A DNA stretch of 17,760 nt from Dissophora ornata (GCA_025201705.1 MU617252.1:1-17760); one strand, 5' to 3'; positions 1 to 10,257 are shown, numbered from the stretch's first letter. Notes: generated by a model from the sequence alone, not told the origin. Numbers and translations are program-made.

Positions 1-2
1 AC

Positions 3-24
3 AAAGAAAGAAAGAAAGAAAAAG
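3..24. repeat. AAAG tetranucleotide microsatellite
   Basis: About four tandem AAAG units followed by an A/G-rich tail, lying beyond the 3' end of MSH3. It is a simple-sequence repeat with no sign of function. Confidence 0.8.
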
Positions 25-145
25 GAACATTTGTGCTCTCGATCTTGCTTTCATTCGTGTTGTATAGTATTTTGTCAAGTCGAGCACATAATGCTGGAAT
101 AGACAAAGAAAAATAAAAAATGTAGCCTCTCTCTCTCCCCAATAG

Positions 146-151
146 TTTATT
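146..151 (-). terminator. Poly(A) signal of MSH3
   Basis: AATAAA read on the minus strand, about 45 nt past the MSH3 stop codon. It is the only canonical signal on that strand at the right distance, so it probably sets the MSH3 3' end. Confidence 0.6.
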
Positions 152-195
152 TGGAGCAACCAACCACTACCACCCACCGTCTGTATTTTTTTTTT

Positions 196-3100
196 TCAAG
201 GAGGTAATGTCAACGACCGCAATTGCTGCACAATACCAAGGGCTCTGTCGTTGGTGGTGCATGCATGTATCTCTTGAAGCCGAGTGAGCAGACATTTCTG
301 CGCCCCTTGCCCTTCACCAAGTCTACGCTCTTGTCGCCGCGACTCGAGACGACGTTCAAGAATAGCCTCCAGCTCCTTGGACTTGGTCTTTGCTCTGGCG
401 ATCAGCGAGAGCGGGAGTTTGGCCATTCGCGCAACATTGAGCCTAGGCAGAGAGACACACACGTCCATGTAAATTAAAATGAAAACAAACAACCGCACAG
501 ACCATGCTCTACATGTTCCCTAAACCACAATCGTCATGAAATAACTCACCCATAGCTCTTGAGTGACACTCCTGGAACAAGTTTGTATAAAAACACAATA
601 TCCATGTCCTCGAGCGTCGTATTCGCCGTACTCCCTGGTTCTTCCATTGCCAGATCCACCTCTTTCGCTACAATGGCGCCAGACCCTGACCCACTCGATG
701 ACGCCATGAACCCCATATGATAGTTCCTGACAGTGTCCTCCGGGTACTCCTTGGCGACATCAGCAAGCGAAGGGTAATGTGTCACGAACAAGGTGGTGGC
801 ACCGATATGGCTCACGACGTACTTTAGCACCGCATACGCGATTGCCACACCGTCTAACGTCGATGTCCCCCGCCCGAGTTCGTCAAGAATTACGAGCGAT
901 CTAGATGAAGCCATTCTGAGAATATCTGATGTCTCTTGCAACTCGACCATGAACGTACTCTCGTGCCCAAAAATATTATCCGAAGCCCCCATCCTTGTAA
1001 AGACGGCATCCAATAGCGAGACCCTTGCAGAATCTGCAGGTAGATAGGATCCAATTTGAGCCATGATGCAAAGAAGGGCCACTTGTCGTATATAGCAACT
1101 CTTGCCACCCATGTTAGGACCGGTGAGGATCATCGTTTTTCCCTCGACGCCGCTTGAGGCACATGTTCCGAAATGAACATTGTTCGGCACAAAATTCCCT
1201 GACGGTAACATTTGTTCCACCATAGGATGACGCCCATTCGTGATATCAATGGTCGTTCTCGCTGGGGCGGTTCGCGAAAGTGTACTCGGAATTCTGTCCA
1301 TGCTGCCGCTGTCGTCTTCCGCACGTGCTGTTTGGAGATCACACACTTCATCGTCCACGTACTCAGGTTTGACATAGCCTGGGAGACATGCGACAATAGA
1401 TAGGGAGAACAGACAATCCAGAACAGCCAGATTCTGTACAACATCCCGAAAAACCTCGTATCTCTCAGAGAATTCTTGCTGAAAGGATGCAAAAGCCTGG
1501 TCGCAAGCTAACACGAGCCTCTCTTGATGCTGAGCCTTGGCTTGGATTAACTGGATTGCTTCGGGAGTATGAAATCGCGACACTTGCTTGGTCCTGCAGC
1601 CAAAGTTATAAATTTCACCAAGATAAATTTAGCGTGTTTTATCATCAAAGTTGTTCCTCAATTAATAGAAAATTTTCAGCCGTGAGTGGATTACCCGCTG
1701 ATTTTGATCCACGATTTTGGAATTTTGGCTACATCCTTGTTCTTGACCTCGATCAAATGTTCAATTCCCGACACTGTATTGAATTCAAGTCTCGGTTCCC
1801 GCAAGATCTTCCGCACTTCCCCAAGATGGGTCAATAGGTTATCCTCCGTCCGAACAATGTTCTACAATAGTAAATAATAAAAAAAGGGCGCTGATTTAGC
1901 ACTCCATTTGTTCCAAGAAGTATTCAAGCTCATCAAACTGAACCTACGCGTCGATGTTCAAGGATCTCGGGCCATTTCTCCTCTATGATGTCGTCCTGGA
2001 ACATTTGCAGCTTGTCGTCCTTGCCGGCGGCTTGCTCGTCCAGACCATCCAAAAAATATTTACAGTCATCTGTAGCATTCGACAGTGAGCCAAGCAGACG
2101 CTGCAGCATCGGGCTCTTCAGTCCAAATTCCGGGTGCATTTCTGATTGCTTTCCCACGGGTATGATCCCCGACACTCGCATGAAAGTGCGTAGGATGGAG
2201 AGAAATTCCTTCGGTGACGACTACAATAAGCATACGTTCTGTTAATATACCATAAAGTATAGTAGTCCAGGAGTGTTGATACTCGCAAAATATAACTGAT
2301 ATATCATACCTTGCCATAGTGTATACGACAGACCCCTTTCTCCAAATCCATGAGTCCTTTAAGTGTACTCTGGGCACTCTGCAGAAAAATATTATTGCCC
2401 GCCAAAGCCAAGATTTCCTCAACAGCGTCCACTCGTTCTTGGAGTGCCTTTCTATCAACCAGGGGCTTGCCGACCCACTTTTTGAGCAGTCTTCTTCCGA
2501 ATCCCGTAGCAGTATGGTCCAATATGCCAAAGAGGGAGCCTCGTGTTGTCCAGTCAGTTTGGTTACGATAAATCTCGAGGTTGGAGATCGTGTTTCCGTT
2601 CAGAAGCATATGAGATCTTGAGGTGAAGCATTCAAAATACTTTGACAGCCGAAACACAGGCGCTAATCCAAAGTCTGATAGATGTGTGATCATGGCTGAA
2701 AGCGCAATGATAAGATTCCGAGAGAGGCCCAGGACAGTCTTGAGGAGCGCCTCCATCTGACTTTGCTTCGACAATCTAAATTCGTTGTTCTGATGTGTTT
2801 TCTTCAGCTTCTCTTCCTTCAGGCTTGATGTATAGAATTCGGAGACGAGGGTGAAAGCTTTGTCATATTGGGCAAATCCCTCTGTCCGCTCTATCCGAAC
2901 ATCGTCCTGACTGCGACTCACAGATCCCATTCGGCCGTGAGATGATCCTGTGAGATAACTAATAAGTTTCTCTGTCGCCTTACTCAATGGCTCCATAGGC
3001 ACTATCAGCTCTGTCGGTTGGATATGAAGCAGTCGTGTCTCTAGCTCATTCCTAAAATGCCCGTCCAGGAACTCATCATAGATAATATCTCCGGTCGCAG

Positions 3101-4528
3101 GCTGCACCGCCAATATTGCAATCTTGACCTTTTCATCCGCCCCACTCCCACCCTGCGGCTGCTCATGGATACACATGAGATACTGGGACGAAGGTCCTTT
3201 GCCTACAAAACTGCCTTGGAATTGTTCTTCATCCTGGTCCAAGCTCTCAAGGAACGTGGCTTTTGTATAGAGGTTGGTCAGTTTTCGAGTGAAGGGCGCG
3301 CTCTTGTTGTCGCCTGCCGATTTTAAGGCCGCCGTCTCCATTTGTCGGACAACGCCCACTTTGTACCCAGCATGGACCAGTCTAGAAGGCACATGGAGAA
3401 TGGAGAGACCGTTGGGATAAGAAAGCAAAGTCCGTTCAATCTCCAGAGTGGACCCTGAACAAAGGTAGACCTACCTTCGCACGTGTACATTCAGTCGATG
3501 GATTGGTATGCTGGCAGTGTAAAAGTTATGGTCCATAAAGTGTGCGATGCTGAGCTCTCTTGAGGCAATCTAGCCCACCGAATCACGACATGGTATTTTT
3601 AAAAATCATTGTCAAGGCAACAAACAACAAGGCGCATTCTCGATCAACGGTATCGTACCTCGGCATCTTCACCAAAGAATCGGAACTTGTATCCAACTTC
3701 GATACAAAGAATTGCATCCGGATACTGCTCCTTGATTTCTACAAATTGTTTTTCGAGTGGGGTATAAGGGCTTTTGACAGCTTTCCTTGACGCCGAGACT
3801 CGACTTGAGGTTGCTGAAGCTTTGGTTGACGGTTGACCTTGTGCTTTCTCTGGTCGTGGGCGAATCCCACGGTTCCCACCATCAAGCTCCAGTGTATCTT
3901 CAGGATCCGGCCCATTCACCGTGTCTTCTTCGTCACTCTCAGAAATGATAAGTCGACGTCGACCTGGAGTAGGTGTCCGCAAGGTTGTGTCGTGAGTTGG
4001 CTCTGTTGCGACGCCGCCCAACTTTTTTCTGAATCGATCGCGTCGTTCATCCTTGACTTCTTGCTGGTCTACATCCATGGAATCTAAAATGCCTTGATCT
4101 GCTGCCTGATATCCGAACCGCGATAGGCCTCTGCTAGGAAACTTTTTTATCTCGGCCACTGGCTCTGTTGGCTGCTCAGCGTCAATGGACATCTCCATGG
4201 ATGCATTGAGGGTTGAGGGTTGCGACAATGGTGCATTAGCAACGTGTCGGATCTCGGATGAGAAGTTGGCGGGAAACAGCGATTCCTCTATCGTCTCGCC
4301 ATGCTCCTTTTCCTTTCCATGGAGAGTGCGCTTCTTCCTCGGCAGCGGGCTTCCTGGCGAAGAGTCGTTGTCTGATGTGTCTTGCAAACCCTTGCGCTTC
4401 GAAGCAGAGGATGGGGATGTAAGTTTTGCAGTGGTGTTTGATGGCGGGGCGGTGGCGTCTGTCTTTGGTTTGAAAAAGCTGAGGAGGGTTCTCTGCACCG
4501 GTGGGGGTGCGCCCTTGCGGTCGACCAT
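196..4528 (-). CDS. MSH3: DNA mismatch repair protein MSH3 (MutS homologue)
   Basis: Partner of MSH2 in MutSbeta, which binds insertion/deletion loops in nuclear DNA and recruits MutL proteins. Seven exons: 4528-3659, 3569-3475, 3381-2310, 2220-1948, 1861-1695, 1593-550, 442-196. They splice to 1255 residues, all frame-consistent. I chose the ATG at 4528 because it puts a perfect PCNA-binding PIP box (QRTLLSFF, residues 12-19) at the extreme N-terminus, as is typical of MSH3/MSH6; an upstream in-frame ATG at 4615 would add 29 residues. A basic nuclear-localisation stretch (KRK at 44, PRKKR at 63) and an acidic linker follow. The MutS I domain begins near 252 with YTPLEKQ; the GYK before RFFGEDAE carries the Tyr-Lys pair used by MSH3 in loop recognition. 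The connector, lever and clamp regions fill the middle. The ATPase has Walker A GPNMGGKS (984-991) and Walker [14 protein letters not shown] (1059-1071), then the THYPSL motif. The C-terminal helix-turn-helix region is encoded by the last exon. MSH6 or MSH2 is excluded by the N-terminal features. No breaks are seen. Confidence 0.97.
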
Positions 4529-4715
4529 GATTGCGATCAAGCGATGCGTTGTTTGTGAAATCAGACAGGAATGAACACCTCTTGCAAAATAACCTTCCGC
4601 GTTTTTTGGTGGCAAACGGAGCAGTCACCCATCAACAGCCACGCGAATATATTCTCCGAGTCAGACGAAGGGTCTGCCCTCTGTTCTCCTTTTACTCCAC
4701 TCACAACTTGCAGCA
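4529..4715. promoter_or_regulatory. Shared divergent promoter of MSH3 and PRO3
   Basis: Only 187 bp separate the two start codons, so both promoters must overlap here unless they lie inside the neighbouring gene. Visible elements are an AT-rich AATATATTC about 65 bp before the PRO3 ATG and GAGTCA at 4658-4663, which is the reverse complement of the Gcn4/CPC1 core TGACTC. The latter would suit an amino-acid biosynthesis gene, but a 6-bp match is weak evidence. Confidence 0.45.
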
Positions 4716-6077
4716 ATGCCTCTGAACAGACCCACAATCTGCGTCCTCGGATGCGGCACCATGGGCATCGCCATCATCCGTGGCACTCTCGACTCCATTG
4801 CCGGATCTGACTCTGTCCAGTCTTCGCCAAAGATCTCAAGCGCCACAGTCGCTGGCTCTTCCGTGAGCGAGCAGGATGATCTGCTTCGTCCAGCGGGCTT
4901 TATAGCCTGCGTGAGTCATGAGGATTCGGCGTCCAAGCTAAGAAAGGTTCTGGGGAGCCAGGTCAGAGTCCTCCACGGCTCTGCAGGGAACGTACAAGGA
5001 GTGTCAGAGGCTGATGTCATCCTTCTTTGGTGAGTTGCTACATCATTCTTCAATGTGCCTGTATGAGCATCGCACACTTCTTGACATAACTGACATTACA
5101 AGTCGGGTGGGGAACCATTTTCATTTAGTACAAAGCCGCAGGTGGCTAAGGCGGTGCTCTCTGCGCCAGGTATCCAAGAAGCATTGACAGGCAAGCTGCT
5201 GATCAGCATTTGCGCTGGAGTCACGATCGATCAGCTACAGTCCTGGACCACCCCTTCCACGACTGTCATCCGTGCAATGCCAAACACTCCCTGCAAGGTA
5301 AGTTTTTTTTTTTTGAAAAAAAAAAAGGCAAGAAACGTTGCAAGAAACATGACAGTCGTCTTACAGAAGACAGCGCACATTTTATCGCCCCCATTTGTCG
5401 TAGATCCGCGAGGGGATGACTGTCATTTCCTGCAGGCCCAACACCGATATCCAGTCCTTGGATTTTACCTCGAAGATCTTTTCAACCCTTGGCCGTTGCA
5501 GGATTCTGGACGAGAAGCATCTTGATGCTGTGACAGCTTTGGCTGGAAGTGGACCTGCATTTGCGTGGTAAGTTTGAGAACAGTAGTGTGGATAACATGC
5601 AATGATTTAGAAGGCAGCAGCACGGTCACGTCTTACCACTCTGACAACTCCACAACTTTCTCGATATTGGATGACGATAGTGTGATGTTAGAGGCCCTTG
5701 CAGATGGCGGAGTGATGATGGGCCTGCCTCGTGATGTCGCGACTGAACTCGCAGCCCAAGGTACCGACATATTGAGAACAACTTGCTACCTGACAAGGAT
5801 ATTGCCATTGTGATACACTCTTTCTGATCTGATCCAGACCTGGCGTAATCTTACTGAACCTTATTTGCTTGCCGATGTAGTTTTGCAAGGCGCAGCTAGA
5901 ATGGTGCTCACAACAGGCGAACACCCTGCGGCAATAAAGGACTCCGTGACGACACCAGGTGGATGCACAATTGCAGGTCTGTTGACGATGGAAGACGGCA
6001 AGATCCGTTCAACTTTGGCAAGGACCATCCAGGAGGCTACGACCGTTGCCTCGACACTGGGACGTGACAAGAAGTAG
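4716..6077 (+). CDS. PRO3: Pyrroline-5-carboxylate reductase (proline biosynthesis)
   Basis: Reduces delta-1-pyrroline-5-carboxylate to proline with NAD(P)H, the last step of proline synthesis. Exons 4716-5029, 5129-5297, 5404-5567, 5681-5760 and 5881-6077 splice to 307 residues, slightly longer than the usual 270-290. The N-terminus has the Rossmann glycine motif VLGCGTMG (residues 9-16). The middle has CTKPQV and the RAMPNTPC motif ending at the exon 2/3 junction. The C-terminal dimerisation domain shows SGPAFA (210-215), EALADGGVMMGLPRD and TTPGGCTIAGL, the family signature. The extra length lies in an insertion after the first helix (SDSVQSSPKISS region). Intron 2 starts GTAAG followed at once by a T12-G-A11 run. 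The start ATG is the first in frame and lies 187 bp from the divergent MSH3 start. Mitochondrial versus cytosolic location cannot be told; there is no clear presequence. Confidence 0.97.
5303..5326. repeat. T12-G-A11 homopolymer inverted repeat in PRO3 intron 2
   Basis: Twelve T, one G and eleven A in a row, starting five bases after the GTAAG donor. In RNA the U and A runs are perfectly self-complementary, although so short a loop would need a few unpaired bases at the tip. Confidence 0.9.
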
Positions 6078-6200
6078 TAGAAATGATAGGCCACGTGCGA
6101 AACTTGTCGACGGGTCTGAGGGCTGTGTTCTATTTGTATCGGGCTGTGTCGCTTTTGTGCAGCGGTGGCGCTGATTTTAGACTTGCATTTAGACCTGCAT

Positions 6201-6238
6201 CTCCTTTCTCTCTCTCTCTTCTCTCTCTTCTCTCTCTT
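6201..6238. repeat. CT-rich microsatellite
   Basis: Nearly pure CT/TTCT repeats in the PRO3-ADP-ribosylglycohydrolase gap. It could be a simple expansion or a pyrimidine-rich promoter element. Confidence 0.85.
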
Positions 6239-6269
6239 ACACGCACCCTCTCCCTCGCTTTCTGTCCTC

Positions 6270-6275
6270 AATAAA
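6270..6275 (+). terminator. Poly(A) signal of PRO3
   Basis: AATAAA 193 nt past the PRO3 stop codon, the only canonical one in the gap. Confidence 0.55.
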
Positions 6276-6310
6276 CCGTACCTAAATAACGACACTCCTC
6301 CACAGTAAAT

Positions 6311-8155
6311 ATGATAAAGCCTTTATCGACTCTGACCAAGGAGCAGTTGAAAGACCGTATCCGCGGCTGTCTTTTCGGTGACTACCTGATAACGACTGTA
6401 TTCCTGGAATCACGGCGCTACTCTGCCTGTACTTGCGAGTGCTGACTTTATCCTTATACCGACTTGTATCCTGAAATGACGCTGGTTATAGGCAATGCTG
6501 TTGGAGACGCATACGGGTTGGCGACCGAGTTCATGTCCAAGGGGCACGCTCGCGAACGATATGGCAATGGCCCAATCGAATTTGGCAGTGATGCAGGGTG
6601 CGTTTTTTTTTCATTTTTTTTTTTTTTTTGTGCAAGTCAATAGGAACTGGCTCTGACACTGACAAGCATGCATCTCGACTAACTATGCCCTTAGATATCC
6701 GGTGTACATTGACTTCCATCGTTCCAAGTGGTCAAGGAACGACTTTACGGATGACACAGATCAAATGCTGCTCATCCTTCAAACACTGCAGCAAACCCAG
6801 GATGGACGTCTTCACGCCCCCCTTTTTGCGAAAAGACTGAAAGAATGGAGTATCATTGGCTTCCCTGAGATGCAGACTCCTCCTCGTGGCATAGGCTATA
6901 CAGTCGGGTCTACTCTCAGTCATCCTGAGTTCCGGTACAATCCCCACAAAGCCGCCTTCGATGTAAATAATTTGCAGCGGTCATGTGAATTTTGGCTCAA
7001 TGATGCCCCCTGAACGCTCATCACTCAATTTCCTCTCGTGGATTCTGTTTGGCGCGTATCTAGGTCTGGAACGCTAGAGGGCGCAACCTTGCAGCGAACG
7101 GTGCCGTAATGCGAACTTCTGTACTCGGCGTTGAATCTTTCTGGGACGAAGCCCGAGTCGTAGAAAACGCTCTGGCTGCAGCCAAAGTAACCCATGCCGA
7201 TCCACGTTCGATCGTGAGTGCTTTGATTGCCTCAGTCCTGATCTCTCGCCTTCTTCGAGGGGGAGGGCAGAGTGCTGATGAGGACGCCTCGCGCACCTGG
7301 AATCCTAAGCTTGAGCAGGAGAGTTACAAGCTGGAACTCCTAGAATATTTGCGACGCGGGTCGGATATGAAGGGTGAACTGACCTCTGATCCAGCATATG
7401 AGCCTGAGACAGCCAATGCGACTTTCAAGAATAAGAATGGGAAGGGTATTGCAAACAAGATGGGATTTGCCGCGGGAATCCCAGCACCTTACAGCGCTAC
7501 CAGCAACTTGAACGGTAAACGCCCCGAAGTCAAGTTGAGAGATGATATTGGGTGGAAGGGCATCGATAACGTTGGTGAGGATGGTGGTATGGAATCTTTG
7601 GCTCGATCTGTCGTGGACGACTACAAGTTCCTGCTCCTCGAGACGGATGTTGTACCAGCTACAATCCGCGTCATTAAAGCACAAGGCGCCAACACGGCTA
7701 ATGATATGGAGGTGAATAACGAAATCCCCACACCAATGCCGCAGCGTGTTCAAGAAAAGTGGACAGATGAATTGGTGGCATCCTGCTTCCCGAAGAACTT
7801 GGATGATCTGAAGCTCGGTGATGCTGCTGGCATGGGGTACACATTCAAGTGTATTGGCATCGGTTACTATGCTGCCACAAAGCGAGAAGATCCTGCCCCG
7901 ACGTCGGATGCCTACAAGGGCCCTGCTGGACTTTTTCGGGGTGTTATGGAACAGGTTACCTTGGAGGCTGGTGATGCTGACACAAATGGGGCTGTTGTGG
8001 GATCATTGTTGGGCGCGCGACTTGGTGTGAAGGAAGGCATTCCGAACTCTTGGTGGACAGAACTGAAGCACTTTGAGTGGTTTAGTAGCACAGTCGACGA
8101 ATATGCGGATAGAGTCATTGCTATGTACGAAGAGCAAGAGCAGCGACGACTCTAA
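6311..8155 (+). CDS. ADP-ribosylglycohydrolase family protein (DraG/ARH-like)
   Basis: Family members hydrolyse ADP-ribose from proteins or small molecules using two metal ions. Exons 6311-6377, 6492-6597, 6695-6962 and 7064-8155 splice to 510 residues. Visible family motifs in order: RGCLFGNAVGDAYG at the N-terminus (residues 18-31), FTDDTDQ at 75-81 (Thr-Asp-Asp metal ligands), ARGRNLAANGAVMR at 151-164, and GDADTNGAVVGSLLGARLG starting at 450, which supplies the second Asp/Thr metal-binding cluster. All metal ligands expected for an active enzyme seem present. The protein is longer than typical 300-400 residue ARH proteins because about 180 residues of charged, less conserved sequence sit between the central helices and the last metal motif. 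The start is the first ATG that gives the conserved RGCLFGNA block; exon 1 codes for only 22 residues. The natural substrate cannot be read from the sequence. No ADP-ribosyltransferase is seen nearby. Confidence 0.94.
6603..6629. repeat. Poly(T) tract in ADP-ribosylglycohydrolase intron 2
   Basis: Two T runs split by CA just after the GTGCG donor of the intron at 6598-6694. They probably act only as intronic pyrimidine sequence and are prone to length variation. Confidence 0.8.
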
Positions 8156-8187
8156 GGGATTATATATAAGTTGGCACAAGGGCACGA

Positions 8188-8193
8188 TTTATT
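8188..8193 (-). terminator. Candidate poly(A) signal of the ML-domain gene
   Basis: AATAAA on the minus strand, about 225 nt past the ML gene stop. No nearer canonical signal is seen on that strand. It lies only about 35 bp beyond the stop of the convergent gene. Confidence 0.4.
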
Positions 8194-8313
8194 GCCCGAG
8201 CAGACACTATTTTTTTTTTTCGATGCAAGGCTCGCGCCTTGATTGTATCAAGTTGTTTGAAGTTGACTCTTTAGCAGTAACTGGATTAACTGCAGTCTTC
8301 AGGAAGATATGGA

Positions 8314-8319
8314 AATAAA
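8314..8319 (+). terminator. Poly(A) signal of the ADP-ribosylglycohydrolase gene
   Basis: AATAAA on the plus strand 158 nt past the stop codon. A T11 run at about 8211-8221 precedes it. Confidence 0.55.
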
Positions 8320-8418
8320 ATGCTGAAGTGAATCTACGGATGATCTGGGTGATCCAAGGTAATTCTCTGCTCAACATCCGCTCCAGGGTCTATGACAGAG
8401 AAATGCGGGGAGGGCTGT

Positions 8419-9218
8419 CTATCCGACACGCGCTACTCCCCTGACACAGAGTACGCGCACACCATCGCCGTCCTCGTCTTCCCTCGTGATCTTTGCTGAG
8501 ATGAGAATTTCGACCTATATATTGTCGAGAGAGCAATGTCAGAAGAGTTCGAGACCTGGAGGGATGCAACTCTCTTCTTCGAGGCACATCCACTTACTCC
8601 AGCCTTGGTATCCTTGAATTGGGGCGGGAGATAGAAGCATGGCTTCAGTTCACGCCCGCTTCCCGCGGGGACTGGTAGCTCTGCCCCTACAGGAAACCGC
8701 AGGGAGCTGTAGACAGGCGCTGGCCAGCTCAGTTTGATGTCACCTAAAACAGGTCATCCCATCATTGAGTCAGTAAAACAAACAGCGGTGGCAGTAGTGT
8801 GAGTGAGAGAGAAGAGTGGAAGAGTGGCGAGTATAGCGATGCGATAGAGAAGGAATAAAAGGCTGTCTTCATACCTGGCAGTTCAACGGTGACCTCGAGT
8901 ATGGATCCATTCGGAGGGATGTCAGTCTTGAGATCTCCTTTAATAAGAAGACAGATCTCACTCAGGGGGTTGATCGTGTTGGTCTCGAAGCTGGCGCTAT
9001 CGAGATCGAACAGCTGGGCACAGGAGGTCAACAGGGGTCTTGTTAGGGTTCATTCCATTGCGAGAAATGGAGGACACCTTGCATTTTCGTCTAGACACAT
9101 GTACAAGAGACTGTTGTGGACATACCTTCTCGTTGCCAGGGCAGCTGTCAAGATGAGAGGCGGCGGAGGTAGAAAGGGATAAGGCAGCAACAAAGGCTAG
9201 GGACGAAATCAGCTTCAT
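8419..9218 (-). CDS. Secreted ML-domain (MD-2/NPC2-like) lipid-binding protein
   Basis: Exons 9218-9126, 9013-8875, 8743-8598 and 8514-8419 splice to 157 residues, a normal size for a fungal ML protein. The first 19 or so residues (MKLISSLAFVAALSLSTSA) are a clear signal peptide with a likely cut before ASHLDSC. The mature part begins with a Cys and then LFDLDSASFETNTINPL and CLLIKGDL, typical of the first ML beta-strands. It ends with a beta-strand, DEDGDGVRVLCV and VRGVARV, matching the C-terminal strands of the family. ML proteins fold as a two-sheet beta sandwich that holds sterols or phospholipids. Four Cys remain in the mature protein (residue 26, EIC, KPC, VLC); the usual CPV motif in the middle is replaced by LPVPAG, so one conserved disulphide may be rearranged or lost. 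The ligand is unknown. The gene is convergent with its left neighbour. The family call rests on pattern memory and the exon 3 junctions are less constrained than in the other genes. Confidence 0.82.
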
Positions 9219-9520
9219 TTTGGATAGAGTACAGGATGAGAATACGAAAATAACGTGTGAGTATGATGTGGGAGATCGAGGCAGTTGAGCAGCCGCAGTG
9301 GGGGATAGCAAGGAGAAAAGGAATAAAAGACCGCCGCGGACACAGTGTTTATGTACTGTTGAAGAAAAGAGAGAATTGGACAGCCAGACACCGCCTCTGG
9401 CAGACAAAATAAGCTGAAGCAGCCGCGGTTATCCACCTCGGTGGCGTTCAAGTCAACAGACAGTAGGGCGGGTTGCCGGCGTATGGGAATGTGTATGTGC
9501 ATCAGCACGAACATTGGCAC
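9219..9520 (-). promoter_or_regulatory. Upstream region of the ML-domain gene
   Basis: Presumed promoter by position. A CCACC-TC-GGTGG inverted repeat lies near 9433-9444 and two CCGCGG sequences lie near 9333 and 9423. No clear TATA box is seen. Short open frames here look like chance. Confidence 0.35.
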
Positions 9521-9882
9521 GCGGCACGTCTGGACATAAAAATATAGTAAGGGGGGAGTCGCGCCTCCCGAATCTAGGAGATAGCCGAGTTGTTCGTGCT
9601 GAAAGGCATGGCAATTTATTTAGAACGAGCCTTGCTCAGCACTCTAAACAGCTCTTTCTGCTTTTACGCGACGACAACGTGTTGGCAATTGAGGAGTAAC
9701 ACGGAGAAGGGTGACAATATTCGGCCTCGTAGACATGCTGAAGAAAGATGGCTTTAATAAACGCAGAGCTGCGTCAGCTCCTTCTCCTGATTTGCATGTC
9801 CGTGGAAATAAGGGCCTGGAAAAGCCTACCCGGCGCGTTGTTGCGTTAACATGATCTCGGATCGGCACCCTGGGTCTTATGT

Positions 9883-9956
9883 GTACTTCTTGGAGCGAAA
9901 GTGGTGCGCTCGGCACAGCGGAATATTGGGGGTTCAAGCCTTCGCGCCTCTCCTAC
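9883..9956 (+). mobile_element. tRNA-like, SINE-like remnant with poly(A) tail
   Basis: A D-arm-like hairpin (GAGCG, loop AAAGTGGTG with the usual GTGG, CGCTC) is followed at tRNA spacing by GGTTCAAGCC, a good match to the RNA polymerase III B box. The T-stem pairs at four of five positions if G-U is allowed, but the anticodon and acceptor stems do not pair, so it is not a working tRNA. It is followed directly by A14. This is the pattern of a decayed tRNA-derived retroposon, yet each part could occur by chance. Confidence 0.35.
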
Positions 9957-9970
9957 AAAAAAAAAAAAAA
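9957..9970 (+). repeat. A14 tract
   Basis: Uninterrupted run of 14 A directly after the tRNA-like segment; a possible retroposon tail. Confidence 0.95.
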
Positions 9971-10243
9971 GATTTGTCTCCGCCTGTACTGCCGCTTCAA
10001 ATACTTCAGTACCTATCCAGAGTCAATCCCTTCTGAAGTCCTGGGCAACTAGCAAGGCGCCATGGTGAAGCGCCTGTTAGGACACAGGACCATAAAATCT
10101 ATCTGGGACCCTCGACAGATCATCACCATGAGTAAGAAAACAGGGATGCCGATTGGAAATGCAAACAACACAATACCATAACCATATAAACTGCATGGAT
10201 CTACATCTAACGACCGTCTTCCGAGCTTACTGTTTCGCCATCT

Positions 10244-10257
10244 AATAAAGAAATAAA
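10244..10257 (+). terminator. Tandem orphan AATAAA signals
   Basis: Two overlapping-spaced AATAAA hexamers with no coding gene ending upstream. They could end a non-coding transcript or be chance in AT-rich DNA. Confidence 0.3.

Larger units (their letters stand above)
6078..6310 (+). promoter_or_regulatory. PRO3 3' UTR overlapping the promoter of the ADP-ribosylglycohydrolase gene
   Basis: This 233-bp gap holds everything between the PRO3 stop and the next start codon. A CT-rich microsatellite (6201-6238) is followed by pyrimidine-rich DNA, of the kind often found just upstream of fungal transcription starts. AATAAA at 6270-6275 sits only 36 bp before the next ATG, so cleavage of the PRO3 transcript would fall close to, or on, the start of the downstream gene. 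Confidence 0.55.

Noticed and set aside
9851..10036. Plus-strand frame starting at an ATG
   Set aside because: It translates the tRNA-like segment and the A14 run as lysines, so it is almost surely chance.
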